Counted from the stretch's first letter, positions 1-7,223 are shown. The stretch is 10,390 nt of DNA from Verrucomicrobiota bacterium (GCA_003219675.1 QHPW01000054.1:1-10390); one strand, 5' to 3'. A program made the numbers and translations. Notes: a model not told the origin generated them from the letters alone.

Positions 1-1
1 T

Positions 2-388
2 CCCATCAACGTCGTCCATCCGGCAGCGACCGTTTCCCCGCGCGCGAAGCTCGGCCTGGGCATTGTGGTGTTTGCAGGGGCGGTCATCAATCCAGATGCG
101 GTCATCGGCGACAATTGCATCGTCAACACCAGCGCCTCGATTGATCACGATTGCAAGGTCGGCGCGCACGCGCACATTTGTCCCGGCGTTCACATGGCCG
201 GCGATGTCACGGTCGGCACCGGCGCCCTGATTGGCGTCGGCACGGCTATTCTGCCACGCGTGACGATCGGGGACTGGACTACTGTCGGGGCCGGTTCCGT
301 GGTGAATCGCGACCTGCCTTCAAATGCCGTGGCCTTCGGTTGCCCGGCCAAAGTGCAACGCCTGTTGCCGCTCCAGCCGAGCGCTTGA
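2..388 (+). CDS. NeuD/PglD-family sugar O/N-acetyltransferase, 3' part only
   Basis: The 5' end is cut off by the window; the reading frame is open from base 2, so the GTG at 65 is internal and not the likely start. The 128 visible residues are a left-handed beta-helix made of hexapeptide repeats, such as NPDAVIGDN, ASIDHDCKVG, DVTVGTGALIG and RVTIGDWTTVGAGSVV. They end in the family's usual tail, DLPSNAVAFGCPAKVQ. The His in the SIDHDCKVG stretch (residue 49 of the visible part) sits where PglD enzymes have their catalytic base. PglD acetylates the 4-amino group of a UDP-4-amino-4,6-dideoxy sugar using acetyl-CoA. The missing N-terminal part would be the small nucleotide-sugar-binding domain of about 80 residues. 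A PglE-like aminotransferase, a PglC-like transferase and a PglF-like dehydratase follow downstream, which favours the PglD role over a sialic-acid NeuD role. The family is clear; the exact substrate is inferred. Confidence 0.88.
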   Translation, partial: PINVVHPAATVSPRAKLGLGIVVFAGAVINPDAVIGDNCIVNTSASIDHDCKVGAHAHICPGVHMAGDVTVGTGALIGVGTAILPRVTIGDWTTVGAGSVVNRDLPSNAVAFGCPAKVQRLLPLQPSA

Positions 389-461
389 GCAGGCGGTTCG
401 ATTCCGGAGGGGGCGGTTCATGGTTCCAATGTGCGATTCTGGAATCGTCGTGGCTGAACCG

Positions 462-534
462 GGTGGGGCGAGACTCTGTCGAGCCCTGATTTTCTGTCGT
501 GGGAGGTCAGGGCTCGACGGAGTCTCGCCCCACC
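462..534. repeat. Long imperfect inverted repeat, 28-bp arms (family A)
   Basis: The left arm is 462-489 and the right arm 507-534; they are reverse complements except for one base, with a 17-base loop (490-506). The arm reads GGTGGGGCGAGACTC at its outer end and GAGCCCTGA at its inner end. No T-tract follows either arm, so a canonical intrinsic terminator is not supported. The pair lies in the 219-base gap between the acetyltransferase and the ATP-grasp gene. A third copy of the arm occurs alone at 8925-8949, which makes this a dispersed repeat and not only a local hairpin. Two smaller hairpins flank it: cgattc-tg-gaatcg at 434-447 and ccgatt-gga-aatcgg at 551-565. Confidence 0.9.
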
Positions 535-607
535 GTTCATGAACGCTCGGCCGATTGGAAATCGGCGCCGTCCTTTTGCAAACAACCTTTGACAGGCACT
601 CGATTCG

Positions 608-1612
608 ATGGCCGCTCCGCAGAAAATTACGGTCCTGTTCTCTTCGGCCGGGCGGCGGGTCGAACTGATCAACTGCTTCCGGGCCGACGCAGCGGCGCTC
701 GGTCGGGAGTTGCGCGCTGTGGCAGTCGATCTCAATCCGGAGATGAGCCCGGCCTGTGCGGCGTCTGACAGACATTACCCGGTCCCGCGCTGTACCGAGG
801 CCACGTTCATCGATCGGTTGTTGGAAATCTGCGCGGCAGAAAAGGTCCACCTGGTCGTGCCGACGATTGATACCGAGTTGGAGACGCTGGCGGCAAGCCG
901 GGAAAGATTTCTAAGGACAGGGGCGCGCGTGGCGGTTTCGACGCTGGAAGTCGTGCGGCTGTCCCGGAACAAATTCGAAACCGCCCGATCATTGGGAAAA
1001 AACGGAATCCCGGCCCCAAAGACCGGCGCCGTGGCCGAGCTGTTGGAGTCGCCGGAAGACTGGCGCTGGCCCATCCTCTTGAAACCGATCGGGGGCAGCA
1101 GTTCCGCGGGCGTGCATGTGGTCCACACCGTGGATGCGGCGAGGAGCTTGAACCTTGAGAATTACGTGGCGCAAGAGATGTGGACGGGGAAGGAATACAC
1201 CGTCAACCTCTACTTCGACGCTGGCGGCCGATTGCGTTGCACCGTGCCGCATCAGCGGGTGGAGACGCGGTCCGGCGAAGTCAGCAAGGGAATTACCGAA
1301 AGGCAACCGACCTTGATGGCCCTGGCGGAGGAGTTGGGGAAAATGCTGCGCGGCGCGTACGGCCCACTCTGCTTCCAGGCCATGATCACGCCACAAGGCC
1401 AGCCAATGGTGTTTGAAATCAACGCGCGCTTTGGCGGCGGTTATCCGCTCGCTCACCGGGCCGGCGCATGCTTTTCACGCTGGTTGCTGGAGGACGTTCT
1501 GGATTTGCCAGGCACCGCGCACAACAATTGGCACGAAGGTTTGATCATGCTCCGTTACGACGCGGCCGTTTTCGTGAGGCGGCCTTGGCAGGTGAGGCCC
1601 GGAACAGCCTGA
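608..1612 (+). CDS. ATP-grasp carboxylate-amine ligase (CarB-like), sugar-locus type
   Basis: This 334-residue protein has the three-part ATP-grasp layout. A pre-ATP-grasp Rossmann-like domain opens with ITVLFSSAGRRVELI (residues 7-21). A central nucleotide-binding segment, PILLKPIGGSSSAGVHVV (155-172), contains the phosphate-contacting Lys159 and a Gly/Ser-rich loop. The C-terminal metal-binding strand is FEINARFGGGYPLAHRAG (269-286), with Glu270 and Asn272 as expected metal and ATP ligands. Such enzymes activate a carboxylate as an acyl phosphate and join it to an amine or other nucleophile. It resembles one ATP-binding half of carbamoyl-phosphate synthase but is far too short to be CarB. 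Its place between the acetyltransferase and aminotransferase genes suggests it acylates an amino sugar or makes a precursor for that; this is inference. The ATG at 608 lacks a clear ribosome-binding site. Fold assignment is secure; substrate is unknown. Confidence 0.85.
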   Translation: MAAPQKITVLFSSAGRRVELINCFRADAAALGRELRAVAVDLNPEMSPACAASDRHYPVPRCTEATFIDRLLEICAAEKVHLVVPTIDTELETLAASRERFLRTGARVAVSTLEVVRLSRNKFETARSLGKNGIPAPKTGAVAELLESPEDWRWPILLKPIGGSSSAGVHVVHTVDAARSLNLENYVAQEMWTGKEYTVNLYFDAGGRLRCTVPHQRVETRSGEVSKGITERQPTLMALAEELGKMLRGAYGPLCFQAMITPQGQPMVFEINARFGGGYPLAHRAGACFSRWLLEDVLDLPGTAHNNWHEGLIMLRYDAAVFVRRPWQVRPGTA

Positions 1613-1723
1613 AGGCTTAACTGCGACATGTTCGCCGGACAAACCAAGAGACCTTGAGGCGATTCCACGGCGCCGCGCTTTTCCCGTTGTTCGCCCGCAA
1701 AAATTGGGACTTAATTGGTTCGA

Positions 1724-2884
1724 ATGATGACCTTGACTCCGTCCGCAAAGGCGCCCAGGCGCATCCTGCTTTCCATTCCCCACATGGGCGGAACGGAGAT
1801 GAAATACGTCGCGGAGGCATTCGCCACCAACTGGCTCTCCACCATCGGCCCCAACCTCGACGCGCTGGAGACGGAGTTCTCCAGGCGGGTGGGCCTCCCG
1901 TCCGTGGCGCTGGGCAGCGGCACCGCGGGCATCCATCTCGCAATCAAGTTGCTCGGTCTCAAACCAGGCGATGAGATGGTCACACCCACCTTGACCTTCG
2001 CCGCCATGGACAGCGATCGCGTTTCGTGGAACCTCGATCCGAATTTGCTGGCAGATTTCCTGAAGAAACGCGCGGCAACCAACCGGCTGCCGAAAGCGGT
2101 CACGGTCGTGCACTTGTTTGGCCAAAGCGCGGACCTTGACCCGATTCTGGAAACCTGCCGCCGTTACGAACTGCCGTTGCTCGAAGACGCCGCGGAGGCG
2201 CTCGGGGCGGAATACAAAGGCAAACCGGTCGGCGCGTTCGGTGACGTCGGCGTTTTTTCGTTCAACGGCAACAAAATCATTACCTGCACCGGCGGCGGCA
2301 TGCTGGTCTCGCCGCGGCAGGAGTGGGTGGACAAGGCGCGTTACTGGAGCACACAGGCGCGCGATCCCGACCCGCAATTCCGCAATTACCTGCATTCCGA
2401 CGTCGGATACAATTACCGCCTGAGCAACGTGCTGGCCGGGATCGCACGCGGCCAGCTGGAAACGCTCGATCAACGCGTGGCGCAGCGGCGGGCCATCGCC
2501 TTTCGATACCGCGATTGCCTGGCCGATCTGCAGGGAATCGAGCTCATGCCGCAGGCCGCGTTCGGTTTGCACACCAACTGGCTCAGTTGTTTCCTGGTCG
2601 ATGAGCGGAAGTTCGGTCTGTCCCGGGCGAAATTGATCCGTTTTCTGGACGCGGCAAATGTCGAGTCGCGGCCGGTGTGGAAGCCGATGCACACGCAGAA
2701 ACTTTACCAGGGTTGCGAATGTGTGGGCGGCCTCGTAGCCGAGGATCTCAACCTGCGCGGCATCTGCCTGCCCAGCTCGAGCAGTCTGAGCCCCGAAGCG
2801 CAGCAGTTTGTCATCAACCGCGTTCGCGAGGCCCATGTTCTGGCCAGGTCGCGGAAACATGCTTTCGTTTCGGACCCCGTTTGA
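1724..2884 (+). CDS. PglE-like DegT/DnrJ/EryC1/StrS sugar aminotransferase with apparent internal deletion
   Basis: This is a PLP-dependent aminotransferase of 386 residues from the ATG at 1724 (a second ATG follows at 1727, and a TTG at 1715 is possible). It would convert a UDP-4-keto-6-deoxy sugar to the 4-amino sugar using glutamate. PglE-type landmarks are present: LLSIPHMGGTEMKYVAEAF near the N-terminus, LGSGTAGIHLA, VVHLFGQSADLD, LLEDAAEALGAEYKGKPVG with PLP-binding Asp155, FNGNKIITCTGGGM with the Schiff-base Lys184, ARYWSTQARD, GYNYRLSNVLAG, and SRPVWKPMH near the C-terminus. The oddity is at residues 92-96: TLTFAA runs straight into MDSDR. Family members normally have about 15 further residues there (a helix and a strand ending in PVFID). 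The frame is preserved, so this is an in-frame loss, not a frameshift. Whether the enzyme still works is open. Confidence 0.9.
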   Translation: MMTLTPSAKAPRRILLSIPHMGGTEMKYVAEAFATNWLSTIGPNLDALETEFSRRVGLPSVALGSGTAGIHLAIKLLGLKPGDEMVTPTLTFAAMDSDRVSWNLDPNLLADFLKKRAATNRLPKAVTVVHLFGQSADLDPILETCRRYELPLLEDAAEALGAEYKGKPVGAFGDVGVFSFNGNKIITCTGGGMLVSPRQEWVDKARYWSTQARDPDPQFRNYLHSDVGYNYRLSNVLAGIARGQLETLDQRVAQRRAIAFRYRDCLADLQGIELMPQAAFGLHTNWLSCFLVDERKFGLSRAKLIRFLDAANVESRPVWKPMHTQKLYQGCECVGGLVAEDLNLRGICLPSSSSLSPEAQQFVINRVREAHVLARSRKHAFVSDPV

Positions 2885-2973
2885 GTGCGTCCGGAGCGCG
2901 CTGCCCGAAGGTTCATGGCCCTTACGCGCCCGCGCCAAAAATGGCGAAGAGGCTTTGCATGAACCGTCTCCTG

Positions 2974-3046
2974 GTAGCGGCGTCTCAGCAGAGCGCCGCA
3001 ATTCGTGGGAACAACGGCCAGCGGCGCTCTGCCGAGACGCCGCTAC
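2974..3046. repeat. Long imperfect inverted repeat, 26-bp arms (family B)
   Basis: The left arm is 2974-2999 and the right arm 3021-3046; they are reverse complements except for one base, with a 21-base loop. The arm begins GTAGCGGCGTCTC and ends GAGCGCCGC. It fills much of the 181-base gap between the aminotransferase stop and the EpsI-like start, and the right arm ends only 19 bases before the chosen ATG at 3066. The core GCTC-NN-C-N-GAG-N-C is shared with the family A arms at 462-534, so the two may be distant relatives. No T-run follows the hairpin. Confidence 0.88.
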
Positions 3047-3065
3047 GCCCCGACCGGTTTCCGAA

Positions 3066-3878
3066 ATGTTTTTGCCAAAAGCCATAAAAGCGAAAGCCGT
3101 TGTTCTGTCCGCGGCGGGTTTTTCGATGTCGGTGCTGCTGGTCTGGTTTTTCCCGAAGTTCTGGTTCGCCCGCAGCGACCCTGCGCAGGGGTATTTCTGG
3201 TTGTCAGAGCAGACGAATGTTGCCGGCTGGCGCTACACCCACCAGCCGGTGTCCAGGACCGCCGAGGCATTCCTTGTCGCCGACCATCTGGTCAGCGGCG
3301 AGTTCACGAAGGAGGATGGAACCAGGGTTCGCGTCTTTTCCGCAAAAAGGTATTCCAGCAGGGAGAATGAAATCGGCCTGTTCTCCCACACCCCGGACCG
3401 ATGCTGGACGGCGGTCGGATGGAAACTCGAACCGGCCGCACCCGACGTCGCCGAGGTGCCGGTGCACGGGATCCACTTGAGATTTGAGCGGCGGATCTTC
3501 ACCGCGGGCGGGCAGCGTGAATTGCTCTATTTCGGAGCGTTGGTTGGAGGCCAGCCTTTGCCCTATCGGCTCGACCAGTTTCTGAGCTCGGCACAGCGAG
3601 TGGAAAGCCCGGCTTCCGCAGACAAAACCGGAACGTTGACCCGATTGCGGCAGGGGCGGATGTGGGGTTGGATCTGGGAATCGTTTGTCAACCGGCGTCC
3701 TTTGATCGGGCCGCAACAATACCTGCGGATTTCAGTTCCGCTGAAAGGAATCACAGCCGATCGAGGAGACGAGGTGCTGAGGGATTTTCTCTCCCGCTGG
3801 CTGCTTCCGGCGGACTACAGCAGGGAACTGCGGCAGCAGCAAACCCGACTGCCGGGCGGAACCTCAGCGATCCCATGA
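3066..3878 (+). CDS. EpsI-like exosortase-associated protein (DUF3485-type)
   Basis: From the ATG at 3066 this encodes 270 residues. The open frame extends further upstream, but that part runs through the inverted repeat and the end of the aminotransferase gene, so the later start is preferred. Residues 11-30 form one hydrophobic segment (VVLSAAGFSMSVLLVWFF), an N-terminal membrane anchor. The rest would lie outside the cytoplasmic membrane. The FSAKRY...FSHTPDRCW stretch (residues 91-114) resembles the EpsI pattern of a His followed closely by a conserved Cys (here His108 and Cys113), ahead of a GW (118-119). EpsI proteins accompany exosortases in exopolysaccharide and PEP-CTERM loci; their biochemical role is not settled. 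The stop overlaps the exosortase start by ATGA, indicating translational coupling. The assignment rests on motif resemblance plus the adjacent exosortase; sequence similarity looks modest. Confidence 0.75.
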   Translation: MFLPKAIKAKAVVLSAAGFSMSVLLVWFFPKFWFARSDPAQGYFWLSEQTNVAGWRYTHQPVSRTAEAFLVADHLVSGEFTKEDGTRVRVFSAKRYSSRENEIGLFSHTPDRCWTAVGWKLEPAAPDVAEVPVHGIHLRFERRIFTAGGQRELLYFGALVGGQPLPYRLDQFLSSAQRVESPASADKTGTLTRLRQGRMWGWIWESFVNRRPLIGPQQYLRISVPLKGITADRGDEVLRDFLSRWLLPADYSRELRQQQTRLPGGTSAIP

Positions 3879-4744
3879 AAGAGAACTGCCGGTTCCGCAG
3901 TCCGATCTGCGCTATCTCTTCCGAGCGGTGGCTCACGGCCGTCGGTCTGGCGCCTTCGGCGCTGGCAATGTTCTGGCTGGTGTCGAAGGCCCGATGGTTC
4001 TGGAGCCATAATCCAGAACTCCAGTTTGGCTGGGTCGTCATGGTGCTGTGGGGTTACCTGCTTTGGGAAGTGTGGGGGAAGCGGCCTGAAACGAAGTTCG
4101 AGTGGACGTTTGGCGCCGTTCTGACCGGGCTGATCGGACTGGCGCTGCTGTTCCTGACGCAACTCTACCAGGCGGCGCTTGGTTTGACCCCCGCAAGCAT
4201 GAGCGGACTCGGGGCCGGCGTTTTGCTTCTGGTTGCCGCCAACCTGAATTACGCGTTCGGCCGCCCGGGGGCCAGACATTTCGGCCTGCAATCCAACGTC
4301 GCAGCCATCAACGTGGAAGTGCTTAACTTGTTTGGCGTTCCGGCAGAAAAAGCGGGCCAGGTGATTCGTTTGCCCGGGTGCGTCGTGGGCATCGACGAGG
4401 CGTGCAGCGGCATTCGCAGCCTGCAATCGACAGCCATGGCGACGCTGTTCATCGGCAACCTGACGCTTCGTCGAACCAGCCTCAGGGCATTGTTGTTTTT
4501 CGTCGGTATTCTCCTGGCCATTTTCGGCAACCTCGCGCGGTCGATGTTACTCAGCTTCACTGCGAATGCCGGGGGAGTCGAAGCCATCCAATCCTATCAC
4601 GATGCCGCCGGCTGGTCGATTTTGGCATTCACCGCCTTCGGCGTGATGCTGTTTTCGTGGTGGCTGAGCAAACTCGAAGCCGCGATGAACCGCCCTGCGG
4701 CCGGGCCGATGGAAGCGCGAGACGGGCGGCCCATGCCGACATGA
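3875..4744 (+). CDS. Exosortase (membrane cysteine transpeptidase-like)
   Basis: This 289-residue polytopic membrane protein has several hydrophobic helices, for example VGLAPSALAMFWLV, FGAVLTGLIGLALLFL, GLGAGVLLLVAANLNY, ALLFFVGILLAIFGNLA and SILAFTAFGVMLFSWWL. The exosortase catalytic triad is visible: Cys177 in IDEACSGIRSLQS, Arg222 in GNLARSMLLS, and His242 in SYHDAAGW. Exosortases recognise short C-terminal sorting signals (PEP-CTERM or similar) on exported proteins, cleave them and probably transfer the protein to a surface acceptor. The gene starts inside the EpsI-like stop codon and its own stop overlaps the next start, so the three genes are likely co-translated. The chosen ATG matches this overlap; upstream in-frame codons lie within the EpsI-like gene. 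A short charged tail follows the last helix. The exact exosortase subtype cannot be told by eye, and no PEP-CTERM substrate gene is in the window. Confidence 0.92.
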   Translation: MKENCRFRSPICAISSERWLTAVGLAPSALAMFWLVSKARWFWSHNPELQFGWVVMVLWGYLLWEVWGKRPETKFEWTFGAVLTGLIGLALLFLTQLYQAALGLTPASMSGLGAGVLLLVAANLNYAFGRPGARHFGLQSNVAAINVEVLNLFGVPAEKAGQVIRLPGCVVGIDEACSGIRSLQSTAMATLFIGNLTLRRTSLRALLFFVGILLAIFGNLARSMLLSFTANAGGVEAIQSYHDAAGWSILAFTAFGVMLFSWWLSKLEAAMNRPAAGPMEARDGRPMPT

Positions 4745-5337
4745 AACGCGTGCTGGATTTGATTCTGGTTTTGCTGTCGGTCTGGGTGTGGCTTCCCTTG
4801 CTGCTCGCCATCACGCTGGTCGCGCGGCTCAAGCTGGGCCCGCCGGTTTTCTTTCGTCAAAAGCGGCCCGGCAAAAACGGTGTCGCTTTCGAAATAACAA
4901 AATTTCGCACCATGTCCGATGAGGGCGACACGCAGGGGAATCTTCTCTCCGACGCCGAACGCCTGACGCCGTTTGGCCGCTGGTTGCGCGCGACTTCACT
5001 GGATGAATTGCCGGAGTTGTTGAACGTGCTCAAGGGCGAGATGAGTCTGGTCGGGCCACGACCGTTGTTGATTCAGTATCTGGACCTTTACACGCCGGAG
5101 CAGGCCCGGCGCCATGAGGTGCGACCGGGACTGACCGGCTGGGCGCAGGTCAACGGCCGCAATGCCCTCGCGTGGGAGGAAAAATTCAAACTCGACGTCT
5201 GGTACGTGGACCACCGGTCGCTGCGGCTCGATTTGAAAATACTCGCGTTGACCGTCTGGAAGATTTTGCGACGGGAAGGAATCAGCGCCGCGGACGAAGC
5301 AACCATGCCCGAATTCCGGGGAAATCAACGGAACTGA
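4741..5337 (+). CDS. PglC-like undecaprenyl-phosphate phosphoglycosyl transferase
   Basis: This 198-residue protein is a short, monotopic phosphoglycosyl transferase of the bacterial sugar transferase family. It moves a sugar-1-phosphate from a UDP-sugar to undecaprenyl phosphate, the first membrane step of glycan assembly. Residues 1-28 contain the hydrophobic re-entrant anchor (KRVLDLILVLLSVWVWLPLL). Then come FFRQKRPGKNG, the KFRTM motif, the catalytic Asp88-Glu89 pair in TSLDELPELLNVLKGEMS, LVGPRPLL, and RPGLTGWAQVNGRN. It lacks the extra N-terminal helices and Rossmann domain of WbaP/WcaJ-type enzymes, so it matches the small PglC class. That class includes enzymes specific for UDP-diacetylbacillosamine, which agrees with the surrounding aminotransferase, acetyltransferase and dehydratase genes. 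The start overlaps the exosortase stop (ATGA). Confidence 0.92.
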   Translation: MKRVLDLILVLLSVWVWLPLLLAITLVARLKLGPPVFFRQKRPGKNGVAFEITKFRTMSDEGDTQGNLLSDAERLTPFGRWLRATSLDELPELLNVLKGEMSLVGPRPLLIQYLDLYTPEQARRHEVRPGLTGWAQVNGRNALAWEEKFKLDVWYVDHRSLRLDLKILALTVWKILRREGISAADEATMPEFRGNQRN

Positions 5338-5342
5338 AAACT

Positions 5343-7217
5343 TTGAAACTAAACCTGAAGCAACTCATCGGGTCCCCCGGTATTCGCATCGTCCTGCTGC
5401 TGGTGATTTACACCGCGGTGCTGTCGCTGAGCCGGTGGCTGGCGTACCAATTGCGCTTTGACTTTGCGGTGCCTCCGCAGTTCGAGGTCCAGTTGGCCGC
5501 GCACGGGTGGTGGGTCGTGGCGCTGAAGCTGTTTTTGTTATTGTGTTTCAGCCAGTTTGCAGGGCTGTTGAGTTACTTCAGCATTCCCGATCTTCGCCGG
5601 CTGCTTTATGCCACCGCATCGTCCTCGGTGATTCTGCTCGGCCTGCGTTATTACACGGATCTCTTTTTTACGCCTCCGCGCGGCGTGTTGCTGATTGACT
5701 TCCTCCTTTCTTTCGGCGGACTGGCGGCGGTACGCCTGGGTTTCCGGTTGGTCCGCGAACGCTTCCTGGCTCCTCAGAGCCGTTCGCGCCGACGAGCGCG
5801 ACGCGTCGGCATCATCGGCGCGGGGGACGTGGGCGCCAGTCTGGCGCGAGAGCTGACGGTGAAACGCGGTCTGGGGCTGCATCCGGTTGCTTTTTTTGAT
5901 GACGACCGGAACAAATGGCGCTCGCGCATCCATGATATTCCGGTCATAGGCTCGCCCGAGGCGCTTTTAAACCAGAAGCTGAATCTGGAGTTGGAAGAAG
6001 CGATCATTGCCATGCCTTCGGCCCCCGCCCGGCGAATCGGTGAAGTCGTGAAAATCCTTCAACAGGCCCGGCTGAAGTTCGAGACCGTGCCGTCGATGGA
6101 CCAGTTGGCGACCGGGAAAGTCAAGGTCAGCCAGTTGCGCTCGGTGGAAATCCAGGATCTGCTGGGTCGGGAGCCGGTGAAATTGGAGACGGAAAACATC
6201 CGCCAGATATTGAGCGCGCGCGTGATCATGGTCACCGGGGCCGGGGGCAGCATCGGGTCCGAACTCTGCCGGCAGATCGCCTCCTTCAACCCTTCTCGGC
6301 TGCTGCTGGTGGAACAATCCGAGGTGCAGATGTATTCCATCGAGCAGGAGTTGCTGGAACTCGGGCACGGCGGTGTGGTTCTCCCGTTGGTGGCCGACGT
6401 TCTCGATGAACCCCGGATGCGACACCTGTTCAGGCGATTCCATCCCGAAGTGGTCTTCCACTCCGCCGCCCACAAGCACGTGCCGATGATGGAAAACCAG
6501 CCGAGCGAAGCGATCAAAAACAACACTCTGGGCACGGCGTTGCTGGCCGAACTGGCGACGGAATTCGAGGTGGACCGCTTCGTCCTGATCTCTACCGACA
6601 AGGCCATCAATCCGACCAGCGTCATGGGCGCGACCAAGCGTCTGGCGGAGATTTTTGTGCAGTCGCTCCACGCCAGCCGGCCGGAGCGCACAAAGTTCCT
6701 GGCGGTGCGATTCGGCAACGTGCTCGGTTCTTCCGGCAGCGTTATTCCAATTTTCAACCGACAGATCGCCGCCGGCGGGCCGGTGAAGGTGACCCATCCG
6801 GACGTGAGCCGGTATTTCATGACGATTCCGGAGGCCTCGGGACTGGTTCTCCAAAGCGCGGCACAAGGAAGCGGCGGAGAAATTTTCGTGCTCGATATGG
6901 GCAAGCCCATCAGGATCGTGGACCTCGCCCGGCAATTGATCGAGCTCAACGGCCTGAAGCCGGACGAGGACATCCAGATCGAATTCACCGGCCTGCGTCC
7001 CGGTGAAAAACTGTTCGAAGAACTGAGTTATCAGGGAGAAAACTTCACCGCGACCCATCATCCCAAGATCATGCGGTTCGTCTCACAGCCGATGCCGATG
7101 AAGATTGCGCGCGAGCTGCTGGCGGAATTGGAGCAGGAACTTCATCGCGCGGAACCGAATCATCTCAAGCTGCTCCTTCAAAAGGCGGTTCCGGAATATC
7201 AGCCTTATTTGACCTGA
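5343..7217 (+). CDS. PglF/CapD-like membrane-bound UDP-sugar 4,6-dehydratase
   Basis: From a TTG at 5343, five bases after the previous stop, this gives 624 residues, the usual size for the family. No ATG is available near the expected N-terminus. Several hydrophobic helices lie within residues 15-135. A first nucleotide-binding fold follows (VGIIGAGDVGASLA, 155-168). The catalytic short-chain dehydrogenase domain begins at VTGAGGSIGSELCRQI (297-312) and includes SAAHKHVPMMENQP (374-387), STDKAINPTSVMGATK (417-432) and RFGNVLGSSGSVIP. The usual catalytic Tyr of the YxxxK motif is Met428 here, with Lys432 and the Asp419-Lys420 pair kept; this is typical of PglF/FlaA1/CapD dehydratases. The reaction is NAD-dependent conversion of UDP-GlcNAc to the 4-keto-6-deoxy sugar, the substrate for the aminotransferase encoded at 1724. 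Inverting (FlaA1-type) chemistry cannot be excluded by eye. The gene ends six bases from the convergent ligase gene. Confidence 0.93.
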   Translation: MKLNLKQLIGSPGIRIVLLLVIYTAVLSLSRWLAYQLRFDFAVPPQFEVQLAAHGWWVVALKLFLLLCFSQFAGLLSYFSIPDLRRLLYATASSSVILLGLRYYTDLFFTPPRGVLLIDFLLSFGGLAAVRLGFRLVRERFLAPQSRSRRRARRVGIIGAGDVGASLARELTVKRGLGLHPVAFFDDDRNKWRSRIHDIPVIGSPEALLNQKLNLELEEAIIAMPSAPARRIGEVVKILQQARLKFETVPSMDQLATGKVKVSQLRSVEIQDLLGREPVKLETENIRQILSARVIMVTGAGGSIGSELCRQIASFNPSRLLLVEQSEVQMYSIEQELLELGHGGVVLPLVADVLDEPRMRHLFRRFHPEVVFHSAAHKHVPMMENQPSEAIKNNTLGTALLAELATEFEVDRFVLISTDKAINPTSVMGATKRLAEIFVQSLHASRPERTKFLAVRFGNVLGSSGSVIPIFNRQIAAGGPVKVTHPDVSRYFMTIPEASGLVLQSAAQGSGGEIFVLDMGKPIRIVDLARQLIELNGLKPDEDIQIEFTGLRPGEKLFEELSYQGENFTATHHPKIMRFVSQPMPMKIARELLAELEQELHRAEPNHLKLLLQKAVPEYQPYLT

Positions 7218-7223
7218 CGTTTT

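Noticed and set aside
462..534. Family A inverted repeat as an intrinsic terminator or a CRISPR fragment
   Set aside because: No T-tract follows the hairpin, and there is no regular direct repeat and spacer pattern.
589..594. TTGACA resembling a -35 promoter box upstream of the ATP-grasp gene
   Set aside because: It is only 13 bases before the ATG, leaving no room for a -10 box and transcript start for this gene.
2808..3065. N-terminal extension of the EpsI-like gene by 86 codons
   Set aside because: The frame stays open, but it passes through the aminotransferase 3' end and the inverted repeat. The residues look random and the membrane anchor begins right after the ATG at 3066.
1475..3085. 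536-codon open frame on the minus strand
   Set aside because: It runs antisense across the end of the ATP-grasp gene, the whole aminotransferase and the family B repeat, with no domain. It is a shadow.
5967..7061. 364-codon minus-strand open frame opposite the dehydratase
   Set aside because: It is His/Gln/Arg-rich without motifs; the + strand carries the well-conserved dehydratase domain.
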